From Acanthosepion esculentum (lineage: Eukaryota > Mollusca > Cephalopoda > Sepiida > Sepiidae): a stretch of 64,000 nucleotides of DNA. The stretch covers positions 56,563,156 to 56,627,155 of the forward strand of contig OZ038517.1 in NCBI GenBank assembly GCA_964036315.1. The letters are read 5' to 3'. Shown one piece after another: positions 32,663-43,224 of the stretch. The notes under the pieces were generated by a model. It was given only the letters and a program-made list of their open reading frames with translations, had not been told where the DNA came from and did not search any database. The number at the start of each line of letters is the position of its first letter. The stretch's first letter is position 1. The position numbers and the translations under genes are program-made.

Positions 32663-33482
32663 GAATGTTCGGAAAGTAATTGCCCATTTCATTGCTATGA
32701 ATTATGAGTCAACCAACTAAGGCCCAACCCTCTTTAAATAATAAGTACGTCTAGAATTATTTTATCTCTTTTATCCGACAATGTGCCGTTCATAGTGCAT
32801 TTCAGAGATTAATTCAGCAAACCTATAAAAGGGGGATTTGGATTTTGCTGGAGAACCGAACACAACGTTTAACTATCTCAGCCATGTATTAACTGGGAAT
32901 GAAAACCATTCATTTTTGCGTTGCATTGTTACAAGTGATGAAAAATGGATTTTGCATGTCAACGAAAAAGAAAGACAATGGTTATCAGAAAAGAAAATTC
33001 TCGTGTCGTCACCAAAACAAGGATTCCATCATCCTCAGAATCCATTATTTTGTTTTTTGTTGTTTTTTTTTGTTTTTTTCATGTTTCACATGAAAAGTGT
33101 CGTTTATTACGATCTTTTGGAAGCATAGAAGGACAATCCTTGTAGATGTTTACTGATCATGGAATGCGTTATGCTTTGGTCTTCAGCATGGCTATGCAAA
33201 ATACAGCTAAGAAAAAAATAAGATCGTTAGAACGGTGGGTTCTTCCACATCCTTCACATACCCCAGATTTTCATTTGTCTGAGTCACTAAAAGAAATTTT
33301 CATAAATAGCAAAAAAAAAACAGAAACAAAGTTTCGGGGAAAACCACCAAAATTTATTTAAACTTGCAATCTGAAATGTACCTTCAATTGATCTGCAGTC
33401 GTTGAAAATGCAGATGATTACATGTTTGATAAATAATATTTCAATAAATTGAAGTTAAAACGTAATTAATTTTCGAACACAC
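32663..33482 (+). mobile_element. Mariner-type transposon, degenerate
   Basis: The left end GTTCGGAAAGTAATTGCCC matches the inverted right end GTTCGAAAATTAATTACG (near 33460-33482). The coding part includes FLRCIVTSDEKWILHVN (32908-32960), the mariner first-Asp region. A T-rich run at 33050-33080 and several shifts follow. Length about 820 bp, so internally shortened. Confidence 0.75.
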
Positions 33483-33509
33483 TAATCTTTATTAGATGTT
33501 TACTGATCG

Positions 33510-33533
33510 GTAGCATCTTGATACGACGGACAT
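33510..33533 (+). repeat. 24-bp inverted repeat, left
   Basis: Perfect inverted match to 35141-35164 (contains AGCATCTTGATACGACGG). Together they bound 1,655 bp. No target duplication is evident. Confidence 0.8.
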
Positions 33534-33949
33534 ATAATACGATACGAAAATAATACGATAAGAAAAATGTACCAACATAAATAGGACTTCAAATTACACA
33601 ACACACTCAATGAAGATCTCGTGATGTGAATTTTAACCTGAAACATATCGTTTTAATAAAAATAGATTGAATATAATTTACTCAGATAAAGATGCATTGA
33701 AAGCGCAATGATTTTCGGGTGCACTGCGATTAATATACAACAGGGTTGTTTCAGTTTATCATCTTTTCTTATTAAATTAATAGTGAAATAGTGAAAATGC
33801 AGATGATTACATGTTTGATAAATAATATTTCAATAAATTGAAGTTAAAACGTAATTAATTTTCGAACACACTAATCTTTATTACAACTGTCTGACAATTA
33901 GAAAAACAGAAAGAATGAGGATTAAAAAGTAACCCGAGGATATGCAATG

Positions 33950-34680
33950 AGACACTCTGAAGGTTAGCATCAGCCATGGAAGGTGAAAAGGGTTATCTCT
34001 GATGATTAAAAGAGAGCAGTTTCATTTTGGGGGCGTTAAAATTGACAAACCATTTCTTGGCCCAGTTAACAACAGATTGTAGGTCATTTTTTTAGATCAG
34101 CTGCCAATCTGACCTTATTGAACCGCTTACTATTAAGACATGGATAATTGTTGTGCCATCAGCATAGATACTGAGTTGGAATTGATGCCATCAAGAATAT
34201 CGTTAATTAAAATTAGAAACAACGTATGTCGAAGGATAGAGCCATGGGCGACGCCTGCATTAATGTAAAAAGATCTAGAAGAGTGACCGTTCAAGACAAT
34301 TTTCATTTCGCTATTCGATAAGAAAAACTGAATCAGTTTAAAAATTTGTCCCGAAAATCCACAACCTTTCAATTGTGAAGATCAATATGCCAAACCTTGT
34401 AAACAAGTCCGAGCTTCACCATTCTTATCTAAAGCTTGATAGACCCTTTCGACAATAATCGTTAATATCAACGGTTGACATAGAGAAGACTTATCTGAAA
34501 GAAGACCCAGAGATGCTAGACGCTTAACCAATATATACTTTTTTTACAGCGATCCAACGAAATGGTGAATATACGAGACAGTTTTGAAAACTCCTGTTTG
34601 TCAAACACTTCAAAAGAGTCTAAAACTTAATCGATGTAAAACAGAGATCCAAGTTTGCATCAAAAGCAGAAATTTACCAA
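33950..34680 (-). mobile_element. CR1/Jockey-like LINE reverse transcriptase fragment
   Basis: The minus strand at 34133-34372 encodes GQIFKLIQFFLSNSEMK, NAGVAHGSILRHTLFLILIN and DILDG, the polymerase region around the (Q)GS motif. AHGS replaces the usual PQGS and the downstream ADD is lost in a frameshift. DNA wording parallels 59440-60100. Confidence 0.75.
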
Positions 34681-35140
34681 TTAGAACGAAAATAATACGA
34701 TAAGAAAAATGTACCAACATAAATAGGACTTCAAATTACACAACACACTCAATGAAGATCTCGTGATGTGAACTTTAACCTGAAAAATACCGTTTTAATA
34801 AAAATAGATTGAATATAATTTACTCAGATAAAGATGCATTGAAAGCGCAATGATTTTCGGGTGCACTGCGATTAATATACAACAGGGTTGTTTCAGTTTA
34901 TCATCTTTTCTTATTAAATTAATAGTGAAACAATATAGGAAACGAAAATTTTTAAATATAAATAAAAATAAACTGAGTTGAAATTAGTTAAAATCTAATT
35001 TCTAAAACTATCTAGATAAAGTAAAATTCAAATATTCAAGCAATTTTAATAACTCGTCGCGAAATTTATGACAATAAACATTTTCTTTTCCTCATGTCTT
35101 AGAAATTACTAACACAGTCGAGAGCAAGTATAAACGAGAA

Positions 35141-35164
35141 ATGTCCGTCGTATCAAGATGCTAC
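35141..35164 (-). repeat. 24-bp inverted repeat, right
   Basis: Inverted partner of 33510-33533. Confidence 0.8.
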
Positions 35165-35439
35165 GACCAAATCTAAATCAGTTCTCATAAACCTTAATTC
35201 AAATCGGATTATGTTACTTTTGCCTTGACTGGTTCTGAATTCATTGTACATTTCGGAGATCAGAAGTTAGTATTTATATTATTTACTGTCGGACTAATGT
35301 ACTAATATTTATTGTTCTCTGGCCTTCTTCAAGAAATTTCGAACTGGACCCTTTATTTATTCTATAAGAGTAGATACTACTCGTTATGCTGTCGATGTCT
35401 AGTGATATATAATTTTGTTCTTTTTATTAAGTTGAGTCA

Positions 35440-35870
35440 TAAGTTATTTCCATTTTGGGGAACCAGTTGTTATGACGAACGTATCATCATGACTATAAAT
35501 CATATGTGGGAGTTAAGAATTAATTTGAAATACACTAACATCCTTTACCTTTTGCACGACAATGGCAGCGTACACAGTGGATGAAAAAGCAAAAAGAAAA
35601 TCTTCTCTTTGGCAACGCAAGACCGCATACAACTAAAATAACAATAACTTTGGTACTTGGTTAATTTGGTCTGTCGCACTGACCATATTCACCTGACCTT
35701 GGCACCAACTCATTGACCTCTTTTCAATCACTGCAAAACTCTTTGACATGGAAAACTTTCTTTAATGAAAATTAGAGTCAAGAGTTTGAAAAATCTGAAA
35801 ATCAAAAATCAGCGGAATTTACTCAAAATGTAACGAAAACCATGTCATTGCAAATAATGGTGAATATATA
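35440..35870 (+). mobile_element. Mariner transposase C-terminal fragment
   Basis: Shifted frames encode LLFGNARPHTTKITITLVLG and PYSPDLAPTH (35610-35720), then NQRNLLKM. The sequence GNARPH replaces the catalytic QDNARPH-type Asp. No intact termini found. Confidence 0.65.
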
Positions 35871-35872
35871 AT

Positions 35873-36565
35873 TGACTATTTGCATCGTTCAGACTGTTGT
35901 CCTCATCTTAGGAACACATGGCCCAATAGATAAAGCGTGAAAATGACTTTTGTGTTTGTTTGTTGTTTTTTTTTTGCTTTTTTAGCATTTCATCCCTAGC
36001 AATGCGGGAGTGTCACAAGTACCCAAGGGCTACAGAGAGTGTAAGTAAGGGAAAAGACTGGGTATGAGGGGTGAGGAAAGGATAAAAAGAAGAATGGAGG
36101 TGGATAAAAAGAAGAACGAGGATCAAGGGATCAGAATATGTCGATTGACATTACATTTAAATTTTTGAAGATTATAGTTGTCAGGGAAGCAAGTAAGAGG
36201 AAAGGAATTCCACTGTCGGGAAGTGCAAGAGAAGAGTTGAAATAGAAGAGGCAGTTACATTTAACTATTTCGACAGTAAAAGGGTGGGACTGAGATACCA
36301 AACTAGTAGGACGCTTAAATCTTGACCTAAATAGTTGTGAGTTCAATACCTGGCCACAGCAGAGGGAACTAAAGAGAATTAACTGATACTGAGCCATGGC
36401 ACGTGGAATTACAACAATCTACTCTCGTGGAGTAAATAAAGGGTTTGGTTCGAAATTTCAACGTATATCACCTGAAGAAGATCGGAGCGTGCAACAGCCG
36501 AAACGTCATGAATATGGCAATAAAGATGAAGGCAACAGTCCAAACGATGTAAATAGTTACAATAC
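35873..36565 (+). repeat. Family B SINE interrupted by LINE sequence
   Basis: An inverted SINE tail scrap (35873-35907) precedes an A-box part (ACATGGCCCAATAGATAAAGCG). The matching B box (GTGAGTTCAATACCTGG) appears only at about 36336, followed by the normal SINE body to 36565. The DNA between is an antisense LINE fragment. Confidence 0.7.
35955..36325 (-). mobile_element. CR1/Jockey-like LINE 3' end inserted in a SINE
   Basis: The antisense 3' region shares ACATTTAAATTTTTGAAGAT, TTACATTTAACTATTTCGACAGTAAAA and ACGCTTAAAT with 58880-59050. Its tail direction is marked by a T-rich run (35965-35985), the complement of an A-rich tail. No coding motif remains. Confidence 0.7.
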
Positions 36566-36569
36566 CTCA

Positions 36570-36895
36570 TCTCAGAAATATAAACAAAAATATAATTGTA
36601 TTTTATATTTTGAAAAATAAAATTGATAAGCAAAAACGAAAATTGTGATTCAACCCTACTTAATATGCGTGAATCTAAATCTCTTCTAATCCGCCTTAGG
36701 GATTAACTTCACAATTATCACGCTACCAAATTTAGGAACCAACGCTTTAATCCAGGAAGCTATCCTCATTTGATGTGGTTAATACAAAATTGCTGGGAAA
36801 TCACCTTTCTTAAGTCTTCCTGACATGAGGTTTCTTTATTTTACTATTGTCAACTCTCATCTGCTGCAGGGGAAGTGGAAGATGATTAAATTATT
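36570..36895. other. No gene recognised
   Basis: AT-rich intergenic DNA. Confidence 0.4.
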
Positions 36896-36899
36896 AATT

Positions 36900-37050
36900 A
36901 TTTAAATGCAATGTCAATCTTTATCTTCTGTTTTCTGTCTTTTTATTGTTCTCTCCCCTTCATAACGTTTCCTTTACTCATATTCTCTCACTCAGTAACT
37001 CCCTACGTCTTACTGACTTTATTGCCTTGCTTGGGGGTGAAATGATTAAA
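36900..37050 (+). mobile_element. CR1/Jockey-like LINE 3' UTR fragment
   Basis: Shares the closing phrase TTATTGCCTTGCTTGGGG with the complement of 58775-58795 and with 47990-48022. A short 5'-truncated insertion. Confidence 0.65.
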
Positions 37051-37164
37051 ATATTTCTTTAGTATTTCATTCATCTTAATTTAGTTGATTTTTATAGCAA
37101 CTACTCAAACCATTTTTCCAAGATCATAATAAGCATTACTGATCGAAACTAAAATTAAGGCTTA

Positions 37165-37435
37165 CATCCACATTACGTGGAAACACTGGTTCCCGTACGA
37201 TCACTAAAGTTAAGCAACCTTCGAGCCTGGGTGACCTCTTGGGAATATTAAGTTCTGTAAGCATGGATATGCGGGTGGTGTAATAAATAATCGCTCGGAA
37301 TAGTTAAACGGAGAACCGAGTTCAAATTACCGTTGGGTTCGTTATATTCACTTATCTTCGGAAAGGTATGAATCTACTTCTCCCCCAGCTATGGGTTAAT
37401 TATTAAAACCTGTATCACTAAATCATTATCTCAAA
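37165..37435 (+). repeat. Chimeric 5S rRNA/tRNA SINE
   Basis: The first third is 5S-like: GTTCCCGTACGATC, AGTTAAGCAACC, GAGCCTGG and GGGTGACCTCTTGGGAATA follow the order of the 5S gene's internal promoter region. It is directly followed by a tRNA-like unit: GCGGGTGGTGTAATAAAT (A box) and GAGTTCAAATTACC (B box), then GGTTCGTTATATTCACTTA and a tail CCCAGCTATGGGTTAATTATTA. The same order, reversed, is at 55655-55915. Confidence 0.8.
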
Positions 37436-37499
37436 AATATTCTTACAATCTAAAAATATTTTCTGGCTTTAAATAACCTGAAAATGGCTAATAAGCCGT

Positions 37500-37615
37500 A
37501 GAATCAAAAAAATAAGCTCGCGGCGAATCTCAAACCTGCATCCCTTTTATCTCAGGAAAGATGCCTGTGTACGATAGCGTTTCTACCGATTGATCAGTTC
37601 TAACACTGAAACTCA
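37500..37615 (-). repeat. tRNA-derived SINE
   Basis: Minus strand: TGATCAATCGGTAGAAACGC (A box) and GCAGGTTTGAGATTC (B box), then CGCGAGCTTATT as at 14280. Confidence 0.6.
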
Positions 37616-38565
37616 GCCTCAATATTCTCCAGTTGTTCGGTGCCATATTTCTTATTGCTTTTGCGTATCCAAATAGCGCAGTACTAGTATGTTATTTTAT
37701 TTCTTTGCATTATAAAACATTATTAAATTTTACCAAGTATTTCTTTCATCTTTATTTCATTTGCTTTACATCGGAACTACTCAGGTCGTCAGTCTATGGC
37801 CGCTAATAAACAACACTAATCAGAAATACGCACAAGACGACCAAGAAATTGGAATTTTTCCTTGAACTTGCTTCCATCATAATTCTATACGAATCGATTT
37901 AGCAAGTTGAACACACTTTAAACAAATCTTGTTTGCATTCCTTTCTCAGTCTATAATTCGACAAGATCCACTCAATAGATTGTTACTTTTAAACTAAGTA
38001 CCGATTTTCTGGACATCAGGCTCAGACAATAGAAATAGAAGGATGGAAACGAATTATTAAGTACTTCAATGGAATTACCGTTTGTATTACTTTTGTTCTT
38101 ATCTCTGAATTAATTCATCCGTTTCTCAACATTGCCAAACTCTTCTTGAGCTTCCCTGAAGAAAGTACACATTAATATGCTCTCAGACATGTGCAGAATG
38201 TAATTACTAATTTGGAAGTACGCCACTTACAGCAGACGTAATCAATATATCTGAAGAGGTAATATTTTAAGTTCAGATGCGAACAGATCTTGTAAATTTT
38301 ACACCCACTTCGTCGAGGTATCAACTGGCTAGTCGCAGTCAGTGCTTCGAAAACCAAACTAATGACATTCCATTATCACCGAGCAGAGCCTGAATTTTCA
38401 CCTATCACGACGAACGGATGTTCTCTTAGGAAGGAGCCATGTTTTCTGTGCCTATTGGGACAGTCAAGCCAGAACTCGAAACTCGTGCATACCATACATC
38501 GATAAAGCTAATGAAAAAATGGTCTATTCCCCTACCACTCGAGTAAGGTTCCTGCTATCATCTAC
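37616..38565. other. No gene recognised
   Basis: No domain wording. A phrase at about 37740-37830 (TTTCATTTGCTTTACATC) has a weak match at 44325, probably another SINE body. Confidence 0.4.
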
Positions 38566-38569
38566 CTTT

Positions 38570-38723
38570 ATAAAAGCTAGATAAGACCGATAATAGAATA
38601 CTGTTGGCATATATTGACATGAGTTAGGCAATCTTTACTTTCTAGTCTCGATAGAGCCCGAACGCGTCCCTGAGTCTTTGTGAGTGATGAATTATTTTCC
38701 ATCCTGCACCCCATTTCCTCACA

Positions 38724-38818
<95 letters not shown>

Positions 38819-38965
38819 TTCTTCCATTGAAAGTGTTCAGACCAAATGCATTCCTTATCCCACCAGTTCTAACCTTCACGGCTAAAACCCGTAATGCTGC
38901 TAACATTGTAGCGGTCCACCTTCATTGCATTCGTATTCCAATGGTGAGACGAAAGAAAGATAGAA
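38570..38965 (+). mobile_element. CR1/Jockey-like LINE C-terminal fragment with internal microsatellite
   Basis: The plus strand reads SDELFSILHPIS (about 38680-38718) before the repeat and FRPNAFLIPPVLTFTAKTRN, VHLHCIRIPMVRRK (38840-38955) after it. Both belong to the ORF2 C-terminus as at 62.2-62.4 kb, where no microsatellite is present. Confidence 0.7.
38725..38813. repeat. Compound (CA)n(CT)n microsatellite
   Basis: About 42 bp of CA followed by about 45 bp of CT, with no break, lying within a LINE ORF remnant. Confidence 0.95.
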
Positions 38966-39589
38966 ATGTTTAACGTCTGCAATACCTTATAAATCATGAA
39001 CCATTTCGTTTTGATCAGGTGGAAATACAGTAAAGACATATCAGAAATGTGTTCAGACAAATTGCATTCCTTATCCGCGAGAAGAATGAAAGATAGAAGT
39101 GTTTAACGTTTCCTGCAATACCTGATGCATAATGAACCATTTCGTTTTAATCAGGTGGATAGATGGAAAAGATATCGGAGACGCCAGTAGAAAGAGACAG
39201 ACTGATAGGCACAAAGTTTCTGTTTTAACGCCTGTTTCAGTGAAATGGATAAAAAAAAGTTGTCAATTTCAAATCTTTTCATTTGTACACCCTTACTTCT
39301 TAAAATAACGACCAGCATTTATATACATGCCTGTTATTGCAATATTTTGTTAAAGTTGTTAATCTCAAATATTTAACGATGCATTAGGGGAATTTCTCTA
39401 TATATATATTTCATTGTCGTAGAACTCGCCATGAGCTTAATCATTAAATCAAGAATTAAGATTCATCAGAAAATTCAAATAGGAAAAGCTTAAACTTTTC
39501 ACGAGTTCTAGTTGTATATATATTTAATGTAATATTTTAATATAGTATTTTATTAATAAATATCACAATAAAAGGCTCGAGAGCCACTC

Positions 39590-39745
39590 AAGTTAGAGGG
39601 CTACAGTCAAAATGGTAATGATGAATGATATGTGTGAAGAGAGGATGGTAAGAAGTGAAGATTATACGGATAAGGAGAAGAGACTTGAAGTCAAGAGCAA
39701 TGTATTGAGGGAAGCACCTCCGCCGGAATCAGATCCATAAAAAAC
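39590..39745 (-). mobile_element. CR1/Jockey-like LINE terminal scrap
   Basis: GAGCCACTCAAGTTAGAGGG matches 62009-62028 exactly; the rest diverges. Probably the 3' part of the 62-kb LINE subfamily. Confidence 0.55.
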
Positions 39746-40300
39746 TGTCTTTATATAATATATATTGCATAATTAGATATGGATGGATGCAAATTAGATA
39801 TCTTACCTTATATAATCGTGGATAGTGCGAGATTTGGGGGGGGGGGTTTAATGATCAGTTTTTACGCAAAAATACACATTTTTTTCCTGAAGGGGTTAAA
39901 ATTCATGCAAAAAATGCAGGGACCGCACTATTCGAGGGTGGGCTGAAAATTTCCTAGTCTGTCTATGAAGGGGTGATGCTAGAGCTGTGAAATCATGCAC
40001 GTATTAATTTCAACTCTTATTAATAACTGCATTCTTGCTCTCTGGGTAAACTAACTTCTGACTGTTCAAAGGATACTTCAAAAGTAACTAGTAGCGATTT
40101 CTCTTGAAAATGGATAAAATTTACGAAAGGCTGTCGACATAATCAGTCTATGAACTTTTCAGTCGACCCTCATACATGAAGTTGGTTTATATACAAATAT
40201 ATACGGTTAATAATTTTTATTGCTCTTTATTCTAATAAGTTTGCCTTTATCAGAAAAATATAGATTCCTTAACAGGAGATATCAGTCTATATTTCTGACA
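39746..40300. other. No gene recognised
   Basis: AT-rich DNA containing an 11-base G run at 39836-39846. Confidence 0.45.
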
Positions 40301-40304
40301 TTAG

Positions 40305-40565
40305 GTATTGTAACTATTTACACTATTTGCATAGTTCGCACTATTGTCCTCATATTTATTGTCATATTCTCGACATTTCGGTCGTTGCACGCTCCGGCCT
40401 TCTTCAGAACTAGAACACTCTATCCCTGTGGACGAAATAAAGAGATCAGTTCGAATTTCCAACGTATATCACATGAAGAAAGTTGGAGCGTACAACGGTC
40501 GAAACGTCGAGAATTATAAAGATGAGGACAATAGGCCGAACTATGTAAATAGTGTAAATACTTAA
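40305..40565. repeat. Foldback made of two inverted SINE bodies
   Basis: The left arm (about 40305-40410) and right arm (about 40470-40563) are inverted copies of the family B SINE body: ATTGTAACTATTTACACTAT at the left end mirrors AAATAGTGTAAATAC at the right, and TGAAGAA...GGAGCG occurs in both. The loop of about 60 bp is GAATTTCC-type SINE sequence. Confidence 0.75.
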
Positions 40566-40569
40566 GAGG

Positions 40570-41204
40570 TGTGTGTGCGAAAATCACAGTAGACAGTCTT
40601 TTTAACTGTTACTTAAAGGCTTAATATATTCCGAATATTTTCAATTGAAAAACTCCTTTTTACAATTACAAATAACAGACGAGATATTGCATTAAAACAA
40701 GTATATATTAAATTGAAATTTCTTTTATATCACGATAGAATATGTAAATGACAGAATTATAATTTTTTTTCTCTTACTGATTCTTATATTATATCTTATT
40801 TCATAGAGATCTGAATAAACGTTGCTTAATTTCATTAGGTATCTCAGAGTCTTTGTTTAGGCATAAAAGTCAAAAATTAAAGATTCATTTTATAAATAAG
40901 ATTAAAATACATTAATAATTAAACATGTCTCAATAACATTTTAATAATCTCGGTCCAATAAGAAGCAACGTAATTGCTCTATTATTTAAACATTAAATCA
41001 ATGTCAGCAATCACTGTCCTGTTGTCAACTCTGAATAATAGCAGAGAATGAGGAAGAAGATGACATTATTCATTTTTACTAGTATTTCTATCATTTTAAT
41101 TTCAGTCGCTTTCTATTGTGTAATGAGGACGTTGTAACACATAATAAAACAAGTCTTAATCTCTCATATTTAACAGTACATTTTATTCAACGCTTAATTT
41201 CGTC

Positions 41205-41207
<3 letters not shown>
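40570..41207. other. No gene recognised
   Basis: AT-rich intergenic DNA leading into a (TA)n tract. Confidence 0.45.

Positions 41208-41264
<57 letters not shown>
41208..41264. repeat. (TA)n tract beside hammerhead motif
   Basis: About 57 bp of uninterrupted TA, directly adjoining the ribozyme motif on its 3' side. Confidence 0.95.
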
Positions 41265-41266
<2 letters not shown>

Positions 41267-41267
41267 T

Positions 41268-41311
41268 TCACAGACAGTACTGTTTCGCTGTATCACAGCT
41301 CCTCAGTGCGA
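41268..41311 (-). ncRNA. Minimal type I hammerhead ribozyme motif
   Basis: Read on the minus strand, every element is contiguous: stem I 5' strand UCGCA (41307-41311), CUGAGGA (41300-41306), stem II GCUGU-GAU-ACAGC (41287-41299), GAA plus stem III ACAG-UA-CUGU (41274-41286), cleavage base C (41273), stem I 3' strand UGUGA (41268-41272). The core fits CUGANGA...GAAA...UH; stem II has 5 pairs, stem III 4 pairs, and stem I 5 pairs with one G-U. The expected cut is after C at 41273. Small hammerheads of this type are known in Penelope-like elements and some SINEs. Activity is not shown. Confidence 0.75.
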
Positions 41312-41330
41312 CTAGACTTCCGAATGCCTC

Positions 41331-41581
41331 AAGCCAGGATTGAAACACAACTAATTTGGTGTCAGCCAGAGCTATCTTCACTCGGTAGAGTTACACAACT
41401 AAATCTAGCATATTGTTTTTACAAAAGTAAACAAATGCCAATCAGCCAAAGTGCTCCATTCATTTTACTGAAGAGCTTTGCATTAGTGCAGGTGGCTGTT
41501 GTTTATAGAATTAGCTTATCACTCAACAGTGCTCAATTGAAATGTATTTTCAAGAACTTTAAGGAAAAGGATCATATTTAT
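41331..41581. repeat. 251-bp direct repeat, copy A
   Basis: Identical by eye to 43225-43475. Its minus strand ends in a degenerate tRNA-like phrase (GTTGTGTTTCAATCC) that continues into the hammerhead motif, as in the unit at 30.2 kb. The copies flank a Penelope-like fragment and may be its pseudo-LTRs. Confidence 0.9.
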
Positions 41582-41639
41582 TATTAAAATAGATACAAAA
41601 GTATCTCGTTTAAGAAATAAGATTTTAAGTGCCTTTAGG

Positions 41640-42620
41640 CCGACACTCCCCCAGAAACAGAATCGTCGGCAAAATAAAAGAAGAGATAAGAAAAATTATT
41701 ATCAACAACTGGTATTAAAAAATAAATTACCCAATAGTCATATAAGGGGGGGGGAGAAAAAAGATTACTAAATATGTTCTCAGTCAGGCAGTAGTTTCCA
41801 CGAATATGGCCAACCGATATTTCATCTCCCGTTGTCTACACAGGGCCGGACGTTGCATATTAATAATAATAGACTCCAAGAAGTCCAAATGGAATCTCGT
41901 CCTAGCCCCCCCCCCCCTGCGTATGACAGAAAAATAAAGTCAGGGGAATAATTCATCCTGCAATCAACAGAATTTAATTGGTGCTCACCAATCACAGACT
42001 CGTGAGTTTGCGAACACCGGGGTGTAATAGGCTCGTGTCTTCGCATCTTGCTCGGAACATATTGGGTGATCTAACCGTTGGATGGTCTTGCCCACATAGT
42101 TGATCTCACATCGACATTTATATTGGTATATAACTAAACTTTGTTGACTGGTAGGCAAGAAATCCTTACGGAGAGGGGGGAAAGTCTTTTTGTAGTAAAA
42201 ATACTTCGGACAATAACAGCATTAAAAACACCATTTAATAGAATTAGCAATTCTGTCTGTATATGTTTGACACCCATGACCGATCCACGGGAGTCTCAAA
42301 TAAACAGGACACTTAGAGAGGCCATATCTCTTAGACTCATTGAACTTATTGATCTTTTGTTCAATGGTAGCTGTCAACACATATTCGGGGTAACCATTCA
42401 TCAATAAAAGTTGTTTAATTTTCTTCCGCTTGGTGTCGAGTCTACATTCAGAGCACAACATCAATGTACGTTGAATAAGGGACCTAATAAGATTAATCTT
42501 CCTGGATCTGGGTGCAAAAGAATCCCACGTTAAGTAAAGTCTAGTATGACATTGAGTTCAAAGTCTATTTTGCCATTGCGGTAATAGACATACTACGGAA
42601 CTAGACAGTTATTCTATCAC
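41640..42620 (-). mobile_element. Penelope-like element, RT C-terminus and GIY-YIG fragment
   Basis: The minus-strand frame at 42222-42464 reads MLCSECRLDTKRKKIKQLL, NGYPEYVL and KCPVYLRLPWIGHG, the segment joining reverse transcriptase and endonuclease in Penelope-like proteins. Further on (42140 to 41850) come the Cys-rich 'YKCRCEINYVGKT'-type GIY-YIG start in broken frames, SVIGEHQLNSVDCRMNY and LESIIINMQRPALC. This lineage differs from the copy at 16.6 kb. A 13-base C run (about 41906-41918) interrupts it. No catalytic palm is present. Confidence 0.75.
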
Positions 42621-43224
42621 CATTAATAAAAATTTAAAAGAAAAAACTCTCAAAATGACTTGAACTCCTTTTACCTGCAGGAACATAAACACAACAACTG
42701 CTGCTCTACTGACTGAGTTTCCTCAATCGCTCGGCACCACATGGCTTTTACGTACACTATTAGCTGCAATAGTAGTATCTTGATTTTATTTCTTACATAA
42801 TATTGAAGGGGGGAGAAAAAAGAGAAGCAACAATAGCGGCACATTAAACTTTAGGGATAGAAACACGATTTCAAAGAAGAACAATATTATCAATTGGATG
42901 TACAAAAAACGGATAAGTTCCGGAACACATGTAAACAAATGCATTAGCAAATGGTAAATACCCGAAAAGTTCCAAAGTTAGAAAATGATATAGTAAGAGA
43001 AACAATACTTCACTTCGAAAAGGGCTGTTGTTTTTGGGAGAAAGGTTTCTAGGGCCTTGAGATTTAGTAGCCTGATGCGGCTGTGAATTCGTTGTCTCTG
43101 GAATCACTGGCAATAAGTTGGGTTTAAATCCGGAGTTGTTCACTTCCTGCAGAGTCAGGAACGCAAGTATGGCGTGAAGGCAGTAATATTTGTCCCCTGT
43201 CGTGAGATTTTTAATTCCTTAAAT
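42621..43224. other. No gene recognised
   Basis: Could be the decayed upstream part of the Penelope-like element, which should lie here on the minus strand, but no motif is readable. Confidence 0.35.

Larger units (their letters stand above)
33403..34930. repeat. Local duplication: mariner end plus 245-bp block, split by a LINE piece
   Basis: A 92-bp block (33403-33494) recurs at 33792-33883, including 13 bp of DNA outside the mariner end. A 245-bp block (33544-33788) recurs at 34686-34930 with about three differences. The order M-R-M'-[LINE]-R' is best read as a tandem duplication of a roughly 390-bp unit later separated by LINE sequence. Confidence 0.8.

Noticed and set aside
41899..41920. 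Long C run as a structural feature
   Set aside because: A homopolymer within a decayed Penelope-like frame; more likely a slippage product and a possible sequencing-error site.
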